From: Clostridium sp. Cult3
GTDB lineage: Bacteria; Bacillota; Clostridia; Tissierellales; Tepidimicrobiaceae
Direction: 5' to 3'
Assembly: GCF_021655115.1 (NCBI RefSeq)
Contig: NZ_PPXY01000004.1
Span: forward strand, 1-39,081
Length of the DNA: 39,081 nt
The position numbers and the translations under genes were made by a program. Shown here in pieces: positions 8,460 through 15,980 of this stretch. Numbering within the stretch: the first letter of the stretch is position 1; each line of letters starts with the position of its first letter. Under the pieces are notes generated by a model. The model did not search any database. It was not told where the DNA came from and was given only the letters and a program-made list of their open reading frames with translations.

Positions 8460-8876
8460 TTGTATAGGGAAAGTATATTTAATGGATTTAAAAAAGGTAT
8501 AGCAACTCTTTGGACATTAGCTAAAATTGTTGTGCCAGTTTATTTTTTTGTAACTTTTTTGAGATATACCCCGTTATTAAACAATATATCTGATTTTTTT
8601 GAACCAGGAATGAAGATTTTGGGATTGCCTGGTGAAGCAGCTGTACCCTTAGTATTGGGTAATTTTATCAATCTTTACGCTGGTATAGGAGCCATGGCAA
8701 GCTTAACCTTAACAACCAAACAAGCTACTATATTGGCGATTATGTTATCCTTTTCCCATAGCTTATTATTGGAATCAGCAGTAGTTAAAAAAGCTGGCGT
8801 GAGTTTAGCGTTGGTTATACTAATAAGGGTAATATTGGCCTTAGTATCTGGAATTATATTTAATTTAATATTATAA
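8460..8876 (+). CDS. Nucleoside-recognition (Gate) domain membrane protein
   Basis: A 138-aa membrane protein with about four hydrophobic segments. The centre carries GMKILGLPGEAAVPLVLGNFINLYAG, typical of Gate/nucleoside-recognition domains (also found in SpmA and SpmB). Start is TTG 8460, preceded by AAGGGTGAGG. A similar small Gate-domain protein follows 15 bases later, so the two halves probably work together, as SpmA and SpmB do. The substrate is not known, and 'nucleoside recognition' is a historical name rather than proof of nucleoside transport. Confidence 0.72.
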   Translation: MYRESIFNGFKKGIATLWTLAKIVVPVYFFVTFLRYTPLLNNISDFFEPGMKILGLPGEAAVPLVLGNFINLYAGIGAMASLTLTTKQATILAIMLSFSHSLLLESAVVKKAGVSLALVILIRVILALVSGIIFNLIL

Positions 8877-8891
8877 GTAGGGGGTAAATAA

Positions 8892-9350
8892 ATGAATTTT
8901 ATAGCTTATTTAAAAGATAGTACTATAGGCAGTATTAGCTCAATATTATCTATGGCAAAGATAATAATTCCCCTTATGATAGCAATGGAAATATTAAAAG
9001 ATGTAAAAATATTAGAAAAAGTCTCAAAAAAGCTAAAGCCTATAGCAAAACTTTTCGATATATCTAGTGAGTCGGTTTTTCCACTAATGATTGGTATAGT
9101 ATTTGGGTTAGTCTATGGAGCGGGGATTATTATGGAAAGTGTAGAGGAAAAAAATTTAAGCAATAAAGACCTATACGTAGTCATGATATTTTTGGTTGCT
9201 TGTCATGCTATTTTTGAGGATACTCTTATATTTGTTGCTGTAGGGGCCAATTTATGGTTACTATTTATTACTAGGCTAGTTGTGGCAATTGTAGTTGCTT
9301 ATTTTGTATCTAAAGTTATTGACAGGGCATCAAACAATATTAACCAATAA
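8892..9350 (+). CDS. Nucleoside-recognition (Gate) domain membrane protein, second half
   Basis: A 152-aa protein with four or five predicted transmembrane segments. It has the same layout as its upstream neighbour: a central DISSESVFPLMIGIVFGLVYGAGII lines up with the neighbour's LPGEAAVPLVLGNFINLYAGIGA, followed by a segment with CHAIFEDTLIF opposite FSHSLLLES. The two thus look like ancient duplicates forming a heteromeric membrane protein. ATG follows TAGGGGGTAAATA. Only 46 bases and no clear terminator separate it from the HD-GYP gene. Confidence 0.72.
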   Translation: MNFIAYLKDSTIGSISSILSMAKIIIPLMIAMEILKDVKILEKVSKKLKPIAKLFDISSESVFPLMIGIVFGLVYGAGIIMESVEEKNLSNKDLYVVMIFLVACHAIFEDTLIFVAVGANLWLLFITRLVVAIVVAYFVSKVIDRASNNINQ

Positions 9351-9396
9351 TGAAACCAGCCATTAAGGGCTAAAAATTGTCACTAGGGGGTATTTA

Positions 9397-10431
9397 ATGG
9401 TAAAAGTTCATACTGATGAATTAAAACCTGGAATGGTATTATCTGACGATGTTGAGGGTTTGAGAAGTGGAGCCATATTGGTTTCTAAAGGTACTGTATT
9501 AAACAAAAAGATTATTAGGGGGATTCAAAATCAAGGGATAAAACATGTTTTAATCTATGGTCCAGAGGATGACTCAGAGGATTTGAAGCAAAATAGTTTT
9601 GTAATAAGATATAGGAAGTTATCAGATAAGGTGGAAAATGTATTTTCTGATATTAGATTGGGCAAAAAGATAATACTGACTGAAATAAATGATGAACTAG
9701 ATGATCTAATCGTTGAAGTTATTCAACACAATAATATATTGGGAAGGCTACGGCAATTAGAAGAGAAGGATGATTATACATTTAATCATAGCTTAAATGT
9801 TTCTATGTTAGCTACAATGGTCGGCAAATGGCTTAATTATACAGATAAACAGATAAAGCAAGTAGCATTGACTGGCCTATTTCATGATATAGGGAAACTT
9901 AAAATATCCGATAATATAATACATAAACCAGGAAAATTAACAAAAGAAGAGCGGGAGGCCATGATGAAGCACCCAATATACAGTTATAATATACTTCTAG
10001 ATACAGTAGGTATAAGCAAAAACGTACTAATTAGTGTTCTTCAACATCATGAAAGAGAAGATGGCAGTGGCTATCCTTATGGGGTAGAAGGAGATAAAAT
10101 TCATGAATACGCTAAGATCATTGCCGTTTGTGATGTATATGATGCATTGACATCAGATAGGTATTATAAGAAGAAAACGTCACCTTTTTATGCTGCTGAA
10201 GTATTGGAAGAACAAAGTTTTGGGATATTAAATCCACAGATTACTAGATTGTTTTTGGACAAGGTTTCCGAATTTTATGTAGGCTGTAAGGTTTTACTAA
10301 CCAATGGCGAGATAGGTGAAATCATATATGTTCATCCTCAAAGACCAACTAAGACCATAGTAAAAGTAGGAGATGAATACATAAATTTTTTAAAACCTCA
10401 AGATGTATCTATAGTCGATATAATAAAATAG
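9397..10431 (+). CDS. HD-GYP domain c-di-GMP phosphodiesterase
   Basis: A 344-aa cytoplasmic protein. After ~110 N-terminal residues it has a full HD-GYP domain: FNHSLNVS, HDIGK with His163-Asp164, the paired HH in VLQHHEREDGSGYPYG (the GYP is intact), and AVCDVYDALTSDR. These are the metal ligands and signature of phosphodiesterases that hydrolyse c-di-GMP to GMP. A ~60-residue C-terminal beta-rich tail (VLLTNGEIGEIIYVHPQRPTKTIV) follows. It has no membrane segment or receiver domain, so what it senses is unclear. ATG is preceded by TAGGGGG. It ends in a bidirectional terminator. Confidence 0.9.
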   Translation: MVKVHTDELKPGMVLSDDVEGLRSGAILVSKGTVLNKKIIRGIQNQGIKHVLIYGPEDDSEDLKQNSFVIRYRKLSDKVENVFSDIRLGKKIILTEINDELDDLIVEVIQHNNILGRLRQLEEKDDYTFNHSLNVSMLATMVGKWLNYTDKQIKQVALTGLFHDIGKLKISDNIIHKPGKLTKEEREAMMKHPIYSYNILLDTVGISKNVLISVLQHHEREDGSGYPYGVEGDKIHEYAKIIAVCDVYDALTSDRYYKKKTSPFYAAEVLEEQSFGILNPQITRLFLDKVSEFYVGCKVLLTNGEIGEIIYVHPQRPTKTIVKVGDEYINFLKPQDVSIVDIIK

Positions 10432-10459
10432 ATGCTCCTAATTAGGAGCATCTATTTTA
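10424..10459. terminator. Bidirectional terminator between convergent genes
   Basis: A nearly perfect 36-bp palindrome centred at 10441/10442. The core arms are GATGCTCCTAA and TTAGGAGCATC, flanked by AAAATA on the left and TATTTT on the right. It therefore has a T run in both directions and serves both the HD-GYP gene and the leftward gene at 10460. Confidence 0.88.
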
Positions 10460-11461
10460 TTAATCTTCATATTCATCAAAGGTCTTAAATTTAGCATCCT
10501 CTCTATCTTCTAAATAATCATCTGATTCTAAGGATAGTCGTGGTCTAGGGCATGGCGGACTTGGATCGATGCTATTTTCGTCTATCTGTCTAGGAAATAG
10601 AGTTGGGAAGGTGGTACATATTGGTGAAACCTCTGGAGATAATTCTGGGAATCCAGTGGATAAAACGCAAAGTTGTACTGGTACAATTATTTTCTTTTCG
10701 CAGGAAATACATATTGCAATTATTAGATCTATTCTAACTTCTCCTGTTTCTGGATTAATATCTATATCCCTTGTGATACTATTTGTTGCTAATCTTGTTT
10801 CACAGAGTATACTACAGAACTCAGCAAATCTAGGGAAGAAAGCAGAGTTAAATACTGAAGGTATACATAGCTCGAAGAAATTGGTTAACTCTACAGGAGT
10901 TATAGGAACATTGGCTGTTAAAGTAACAGTTCTTCTTCTAGAGCCTGAAGTTTGAACTACAGCATCAATTTCTACTATAACATTACCTCTGATCCTTACC
11001 TTCTGAGTACCAAAAACTGGCGTACCTTTCCCTTCTTCATCACATTCTGAAGTATCTGCAAATATGATTTTTTCAGATCTAAATCCATCTGGTCCTACTA
11101 CCTCTATAGGGTTGCCTTTTCCGTCTTTAACGAATTGGCCTCCAGACAACATGGTTTCAGGTTCTACTACTAGATTACGTGGATCATTAATGTTCTCTGG
11201 ATTGAAGAATCTCCTGCACCGGATATCTAATATCCTTATGATCCTTGCATTTCTACCTAAATTTGGCGTAAATCTTACGTTATTTACAGTACTTAAAGCT
11301 TGTAAATTAACCAAGGTAGCATCAAACACTTTTTGTACAAATATTGGTTCAGTTTTTACATTTCTTAAAGTGCCATCCCACTCGCATCCAGTATTGCCTA
11401 TACAACATCTATCGGTTATTCCTAAACTAATAGTTTCAGATTTAATATTTGAACAGTTCAT
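10460..11461 (-). CDS. Cys-rich protein, possibly spore-surface (SPOCS-like)
   Basis: A 333-aa soluble protein with no signal peptide and about 19 cysteines (DRCCIGNTGCEWD, DIRCRRF, SECDE, CSILCETR, AICISCEKK). The region VFVQKVFDATLVNLQALSTV resembles openings of clostridial spore coat/exosporium proteins related to DUF3794/SPOCS domains. That is a recollection of pattern, not a verified hit. The C terminus is acidic and Pro-rich, with PSPPCPRPRLSLESDD. A longer frame exists, but ATG 11461 has GAAAGGGGG six bases upstream. It is single and leftward, divergent from the Asp-box gene at 11607, which may be functionally linked. No sporulation sigma site could be called with confidence. Confidence 0.6.
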   Translation of the reverse strand: MNCSNIKSETISLGITDRCCIGNTGCEWDGTLRNVKTEPIFVQKVFDATLVNLQALSTVNNVRFTPNLGRNARIIRILDIRCRRFFNPENINDPRNLVVEPETMLSGGQFVKDGKGNPIEVVGPDGFRSEKIIFADTSECDEEGKGTPVFGTQKVRIRGNVIVEIDAVVQTSGSRRRTVTLTANVPITPVELTNFFELCIPSVFNSAFFPRFAEFCSILCETRLATNSITRDIDINPETGEVRIDLIIAICISCEKKIIVPVQLCVLSTGFPELSPEVSPICTTFPTLFPRQIDENSIDPSPPCPRPRLSLESDDYLEDREDAKFKTFDEYED

Positions 11462-11606
11462 GTTTTTCCCCCTTTCAACAGTATTAATATTCTGTCTCAC
11501 TCCTAATATATTCTTTTACCTTTATAGTTGTTACATTTAGAAGTAGGAATAATCTATAGTATTAAGTAATATTATTTAGGAGAAAGATAAATAGGTGGTG
11601 AATTAA

Positions 11607-12859
11607 TTGACTTTTTATAAGGACAAAATGATAATAATTAAGGATTTACAGGGTAATATAATTCTATTTAGATTAGTAGATAAAGATCTAGTCCAATATA
11701 TTTTCCATAAACAATCTAATTCCCTAAAAGAAAAATTAGTTAGCAAGGGAATAAATTCAGAATTTGATGTTTCAATAGGTAAAGGAAATCATATATATCT
11801 TCTATATCAGAATATGTCTTTAAACTTGATATTGTCACTATTGAATGATGGACAGATTGAGGATGTTAAATTGACTAGGGAAGCTATACCAAAAGTACAT
11901 AATTTAGATTTAATTATGGTAGATGAAACTCCACATATATTTTATTGTATCCTACTTTCAGAAAATAAAAAGAAATATAGAATATACCATCATTATCATG
12001 ATGATACCGATTGGATAACCCATATAGTAGATGAAATTGAGGCAGGGGAAGTATTAAATCCTCTGAGAATATTAAAGCATGATACAAAACTGATAATTGG
12101 ATATTACGATAAACAACAAAATGATACAATATTTATCAAAACATTTAATTATGCTAGAAAGAGTTGGGAAAACAAAATTAAACTTATCGATAATTCAAAA
12201 GATTTATTATATATAGATATGCTTTTGATAAACAATAGACTCCATATTGTTTACTGTATATACGATGAGAATCTAGTAGTAAAGTATGAAAGATTTAGTT
12301 ATGATGATGAAATAAATCACGATAAAGGGGAAATACTCTCCAATGAAGGGAATACCATGTACCCAACCCTAATATATTATGAGAATAAACTTTGGGTAGT
12401 ATGGATTGAAAATGAGAATATTATGAGCAGATATAGCATGGATCAAGGTATTACTTGGAGCCCAATTTATTTATGGAATGATTCCAAAACCAAAGAAATA
12501 GTTAGATATAAGTATTTAAGCAATTCCAATAATGTGGAAAATGTTTTAGATTATTCCTTTGGTACCATACAACCAGATATAGGTTTTATAGGTTTTGGTC
12601 CTCTTACTAACACTACTGAAATACCCTTAAAAAAAAAGACACAATATCCTATTTTCAAGCTTTAAGTTTTTATAAGCAGACTAAGGAAGATATTCAAAAT
12701 ATCTATTCCAAAATAGATGAATTGGAAAAGAAAATAGATTATTTGTCCGAGGGAGAATCTACGGAAGAATTTGAACTTTTGAAAAGCAAAGTAAAGGAAA
12801 TGGAAGAATTTTTAATCAGGAGAACTCGAGGTTTTTATTTAAGGGACAAAAACAGATAG
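11607..12859 (+). CDS. Asp-box propeller-like protein with -1 frameshift extension
   Basis: Frame 0 encodes 352 residues from TTG 11607 (AGGTGGTG upstream) to TAA 12663-12665. The protein is beta-rich, with repeated YENKLWVVWIEN-like strands and one Asp-box, SMDQGITW, as in sialidase-type propellers. At 12629-12637 lies a run of nine A followed by G. It contains the classic slippery heptamer A-AAA-AAG in the correct phase. A -1 shift there gives KKK-DTISYFQALSFYK and continues 73 codons to TAG 12857-12859. The tail is rich in Lys and Glu, with heptads typical of a coiled coil (IYSKIDELEKKIDYL), and has no start codon of its own. Product would be 417 aa. Either programmed frameshifting or polymerase slippage, a true disruption, or a sequence error would explain it. 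Function unknown. Confidence 0.65.
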
Positions 12860-12879
12860 GTGCAATAATAGCACCTATC
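12849..12879 (-). terminator. Terminator of the asparaginase gene
   Basis: GATAGGTGC (12855-12863) pairs with GCACCTATC (12871-12879) around AATAATA. The T run (CTGTTTTTG when read leftward) follows on the minus strand, so it serves the leftward asparaginase gene. It also covers the stop codon of the frameshifted extension. Confidence 0.78.
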
Positions 12880-12882
12880 CTA

Positions 12883-13866
12883 TTAATCTTCAAATATACT
12901 TTTAATAATATCTATATCCTTTGTTAAACTCAATATTAACATTAGCTTAATCCTAGCCTTTTGTCCAGGAAGGTTTTTCCCAAATATAACGCCTAGATCT
13001 CTTAAATGTTTGCCTCCGCCTTCATATCCATATGTATCTAGCACCCTTCCAGTTGGGCATCTAGATACCATAACTACTGGGATCCCCTTATCTATAGCTT
13101 TTTCTACTCCATGGACCATATCAGGAGGTATGTTGCCACGACCTAAAGCTTCTATTACAATCCCTCTATAGTCATTTTCAATGTAAAAATCTATTATATC
13201 GGATTGTATACCGGGACAACATTTTATTAGGGCTACTTTATCTTCTATACTGTTGGTTTTGATATGCTGTTTTTTTACTATATCCCTATAAAAGATCACT
13301 TCATCATTGTCGACTATTCCTAGGGGACCAAACTCTGGAGATTTGAAGGTATCTAAGGCCAAAGTATTAGTTTTAGTCACTTCACTAGCTGCATTTACTT
13401 CGTTATTCATGACTACTAATACTCCTTTGTTTATAGCATTTTTTGAGATAGCAGTACAAATAGCAGCCGATAAATTGCTAGATCCATCATATCCAAGCTC
13501 GGAGCTATTTCTCATAGCTCCTACTACTACAATAGGCTTTGTAGATTGTACAGTTAAGTCCAAAAGATAGGCTGTTTCTTCAAGGGTATCGGTGCCATGA
13601 GTTACTATTACTCCAGTGATATCATCTCTTTTAATAGTATCATTCACCAATATAGATAGTTCCATCATCATATCCGGAGTAATATGAGGACTAGGAACAT
13701 TAGAAAAATTGATTATTTCGATATCGGAAAACTTTTCAATATTTGTAACCATTGCCATTATTTCTTCAGAAGAAAGGGCTGGAATTGCAGCGTGGATTCT
13801 TGGATCTATTTTCATGGAAATGGTGCCACCAGTAAATATAATAGCAACTTTATTATTGTAGGACAT
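12883..13866 (-). CDS. L-asparaginase
   Basis: A 327-aa protein that hydrolyses L-asparagine to aspartate and ammonia. FTGGTISM near the N terminus holds the nucleophilic Thr15, and VTHGTDTLEETAYLL near residue 90 holds the second Thr-Asp pair of the catalytic centre. GAMRNSSELGYDGSSNL follows as in type I/II enzymes. No signal peptide is present, so it is likely cytoplasmic. ATG is preceded by AAGGGGG at 7-8 bases. It is a single gene, leftward, ending in its own terminator. Upstream on the same strand lies the candidate structured RNA at 13929-14037, which may be an independent sRNA or a terminated leader of this gene. Confidence 0.9.
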   Translation of the reverse strand: MSYNNKVAIIFTGGTISMKIDPRIHAAIPALSSEEIMAMVTNIEKFSDIEIINFSNVPSPHITPDMMMELSILVNDTIKRDDITGVIVTHGTDTLEETAYLLDLTVQSTKPIVVVGAMRNSSELGYDGSSNLSAAICTAISKNAINKGVLVVMNNEVNAASEVTKTNTLALDTFKSPEFGPLGIVDNDEVIFYRDIVKKQHIKTNSIEDKVALIKCCPGIQSDIIDFYIENDYRGIVIEALGRGNIPPDMVHGVEKAIDKGIPVVMVSRCPTGRVLDTYGYEGGGKHLRDLGVIFGKNLPGQKARIKLMLILSLTKDIDIIKSIFED

Positions 13867-13928
13867 AAAAAAACCCCCTTAGTATGTGATAATTATATTT
13901 TATCATAAATCTAAAGGATAAAGAGAAT

Positions 13929-14037
13929 AAAAAAAAGGCTCCTATCGGAGCCTCCATCCATAATGGATGTAAATAAACCGTTCAAAAGGGGTATTGGGAA
14001 TAGAGATCTTATTTGAGGTTACCAGGGGGATAACCAC
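13929..14037 (-). ncRNA. Candidate ~109-nt structured RNA with C-rich loops
   Basis: Between the asparaginase and LUD genes the minus strand has a consensus promoter, ~109 nt of structured sequence, then an intrinsic terminator (GGCTCC-gata-GGAGCC and eight T). Reading leftward, the structure is: a hairpin GGTTA/TAACC (14035-14017) with loop TCCCCCTGG; a possible long-range pairing AAATAA (14014-14009) with TTATTT (13976-13971) enclosing unpaired TTCCCAATACCCC; a hairpin CATCCA-tta-TGGATG (13969-13955); and the terminator hairpin. No ORF or known riboswitch consensus was recognised. Exposed C runs suit pairing with Shine-Dalgarno sequences. The transcript start is inferred from the promoter. 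Confidence 0.6.
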
Positions 14038-14043
14038 GTACAA

Positions 14044-14072
14044 ATTATAGCAAATTGCGACAGAGTTTGCAA
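14044..14072 (-). promoter_or_regulatory. Sigma-A promoter of the candidate RNA
   Basis: TTGCAA (14072-14067), a 17-bp spacer and TATAAT (14049-14044) on the minus strand. A short inverted repeat, GCAAA (14050-14054) and TTTGC (14066-14070), spans the spacer and could be an operator. Confidence 0.72.
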
Positions 14073-14146
14073 TACCTTTTTTAAAAAAAGATAAAAATAT
14101 TTTAAAACTACATATATTTTGCCTTTAATATGGGATTAAAATCCTA

Positions 14147-14152
14147 TATAAT
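14147..14152 (+). promoter_or_regulatory. Possible -10 box for the 14191 gene
   Basis: TATAAT lies 39 bases before the start codon, with only a weak -35 (TTTAAT at 17-bp spacing). The surrounding sequence is AT-rich, so this is tentative. Confidence 0.3.
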
Positions 14153-14190
14153 AATAATTACAGCAATTATATTTGTATGGGGGGATCAAT

Positions 14191-14796
14191 ATGGATAATA
14201 ATATTTTGTTGGCGAAATCATGCTTAGAAAAAAATGGATTTACCGTTGAAACCTTTAAAAATGTCTCCGAGGCAAAGGAGACTTTGTTAAATGAGATCCA
14301 GGTTTCTGAATCCATAGCTTTTGGTGGATCAATGACTCTATTCGATATGGGGTTATATGAGGATTTTAAAGGGAGAGGTAATGAAATATTTTGGCATTGG
14401 AAAGCAGAGGATAAGAATAATGAACTAAGTTTAGCCAGAAATAGTCATATATACATAACGAGCACTAATGCTTTAACTTTAGATGGGAAACTAGTATGTA
14501 TGGATGGCGTTGGAAATAGGGTTTCTTCCATGTTCTATGGACATAAAAGAGTATATATTATAGTGGGAAGGAATAAAATATGTAAAGACTATGATGAAGC
14601 CAGAAATAGAATTAAAAAGATAGCTGCTCCTAAAAATGCTCAGAGATTGAGTTCCAATACTCCATGTAGATTTACAGGGGAATGTAATACTTGTGATTCA
14701 GCCGACAGAATATGTAGGGTAGAGGTTATAATTCATAGGAATCCAATAGGAGGAGATATCAATATATATCTAATAGATGAAGATTTAGGATACTAA
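14191..14796 (+). CDS. LUD-domain protein (LutC/YkgG-like, DUF162)
   Basis: A 201-aa soluble protein with the single-domain LUD pattern: SIAFGGSMTLFDMGLYEDF, ARNSHIYITSTNALTLDGKLVCMDGVGNRV, and IIVGRNKICKDYDEARNRIK. The C terminus adds a Cys cluster, PCRFTGECNTCDSADRICR, possibly metal- or Fe-S-binding. LUD proteins include LutC of lactate oxidation, but stand-alone copies in Clostridia have no proven role and LutA/LutB are not here. ATG 14191 is chosen over the in-frame ATG 14173 because GGGGGGAT lies 6-7 bases before it. The cysteine desulfurase follows 21 bases later. Confidence 0.8.
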   Translation: MDNNILLAKSCLEKNGFTVETFKNVSEAKETLLNEIQVSESIAFGGSMTLFDMGLYEDFKGRGNEIFWHWKAEDKNNELSLARNSHIYITSTNALTLDGKLVCMDGVGNRVSSMFYGHKRVYIIVGRNKICKDYDEARNRIKKIAAPKNAQRLSSNTPCRFTGECNTCDSADRICRVEVIIHRNPIGGDINIYLIDEDLGY

Positions 14797-14817
14797 AAGA
14801 CTAGATGAGGTGGTATT

Positions 14818-15975
14818 TTGGAAGTATACTTAGACAATTGTTCTACTACTAAACCGAGGGATGAAGTTGTAGAAGAGATGATTCACATATTAAAAGAGGA
14901 ATACGGAAATCCCTCCTCCCTCCACAGAATGGGTTTTAACATAGAAAAGAAGATAGAATATACAAGAGAAATAGTTGCTAATTTTTTAAGGGTCCATAAG
15001 GATGAGATATACTTTACTTCAGGAGGTACTGAAAGCAATAATCTTGCCCTCCAAAGTATAATAAATAAATATCATAGAAAAGGTAAACATATAATAACTA
15101 CAGGAATAGAGCATCCATCTATACTAAATGTACTAAGACACTATGAACAAAAAGGTTACGAAATAACCTACTTGAAAGTAGACAACAATGGACTAATTTC
15201 CCTTGATGAATTAAGAAACAGCATTAGAGAAGATACTATTTTGTTGTGTATAATGTTAGTAAACAACGAAATAGGAACTATACAACCAATTGGAGAAATC
15301 AAAAGAATAATACGGGAAAAAGAATCAGAAGCTTTACTGCATGTAGATGGCATCCAAGCCTTTGGGAAGATTCCCATAGATATCAATGGATGGGATATAG
15401 ATACCTTTTCTTTTAGTGGGCATAAAATATATGGTCCTAAGGGCATCGGAGGATTATATATAGATAAAAAACTGAAATTGAACCCCATAATATTTGGAGG
15501 CAATCAGGAAAGGGGATTTCGTTCTGGTACAGAAAATGTTCCTGGAATAATTGGATTAGGCAAAGCTGTTGAAATTATGGGAGAGAACTACGAGGAAGAA
15601 AGAACGAAAGTAAAGAATATAAAATCATATTTTATAAATAGACTAAATAAAGAAATTAGTTCTATTCGTATAAATAGTCCTATGGATGAATGGGGATCTC
15701 CCTATATATTAAATATATCCTTTAAATACATTAGGGGAGAAGTACTACTTCACTATCTAGAGGATAAGGGCATATATGTATCTACAGGTTCTGCATGTTC
15801 CTCTAAAGGTACTGAAAAAAGCCATGTATTATCGGAAATAGGCTTATCTCCTTTAGATATAGATGGAGCTATTAGATTCTGTTTTTCTCATGAAAACTCA
15901 ATTGAAGATATAGATTATGCCATAGATGTATTAAAAAGATCTGTAGAAGAAATACGACAAATAACCATGAGGTGA
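14818..15975 (+). CDS. Cysteine desulfurase (NifS/IscS-like), ThiI partner
   Basis: A 385-aa PLP enzyme of aminotransferase class V that takes sulfur from cysteine as an enzyme persulfide. It has YLDNCSTTKP at the N terminus, TSGGTESNNLAL, GIEHPS, the Schiff-base Lys203 in FSGHKIYGPKG, and Cys327 in STGSACSSKG as the persulfide carrier. TTG start with GATGAGGTGG upstream. Its end overlaps the start of thiI, so the pair is translationally coupled. It is thus most likely the dedicated sulfur donor for ThiI, as in the Bacillus NifZ-ThiI arrangement, rather than the general Fe-S enzyme; no iscU or suf genes are nearby. Confidence 0.92.
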   Translation: MEVYLDNCSTTKPRDEVVEEMIHILKEEYGNPSSLHRMGFNIEKKIEYTREIVANFLRVHKDEIYFTSGGTESNNLALQSIINKYHRKGKHIITTGIEHPSILNVLRHYEQKGYEITYLKVDNNGLISLDELRNSIREDTILLCIMLVNNEIGTIQPIGEIKRIIREKESEALLHVDGIQAFGKIPIDINGWDIDTFSFSGHKIYGPKGIGGLYIDKKLKLNPIIFGGNQERGFRSGTENVPGIIGLGKAVEIMGENYEEERTKVKNIKSYFINRLNKEISSIRINSPMDEWGSPYILNISFKYIRGEVLLHYLEDKGIYVSTGSACSSKGTEKSHVLSEIGLSPLDIDGAIRFCFSHENSIEDIDYAIDVLKRSVEEIRQITMR

Positions 15976-15980
15976 TAAAA

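Noticed and set aside
10569-11540. Two plus-strand frames (128 and 158 aa) across the Cys-rich gene
   Set aside because: Antisense shadows of the leftward gene, with no recognised domains and no good start signals.
13929-14037. 6S RNA, tmRNA or T-box leader
   Set aside because: Too short for 6S or tmRNA. There is no T-box core (the conserved GGTGG-ACCGCG block) before the terminator. Left as an unassigned structured RNA.
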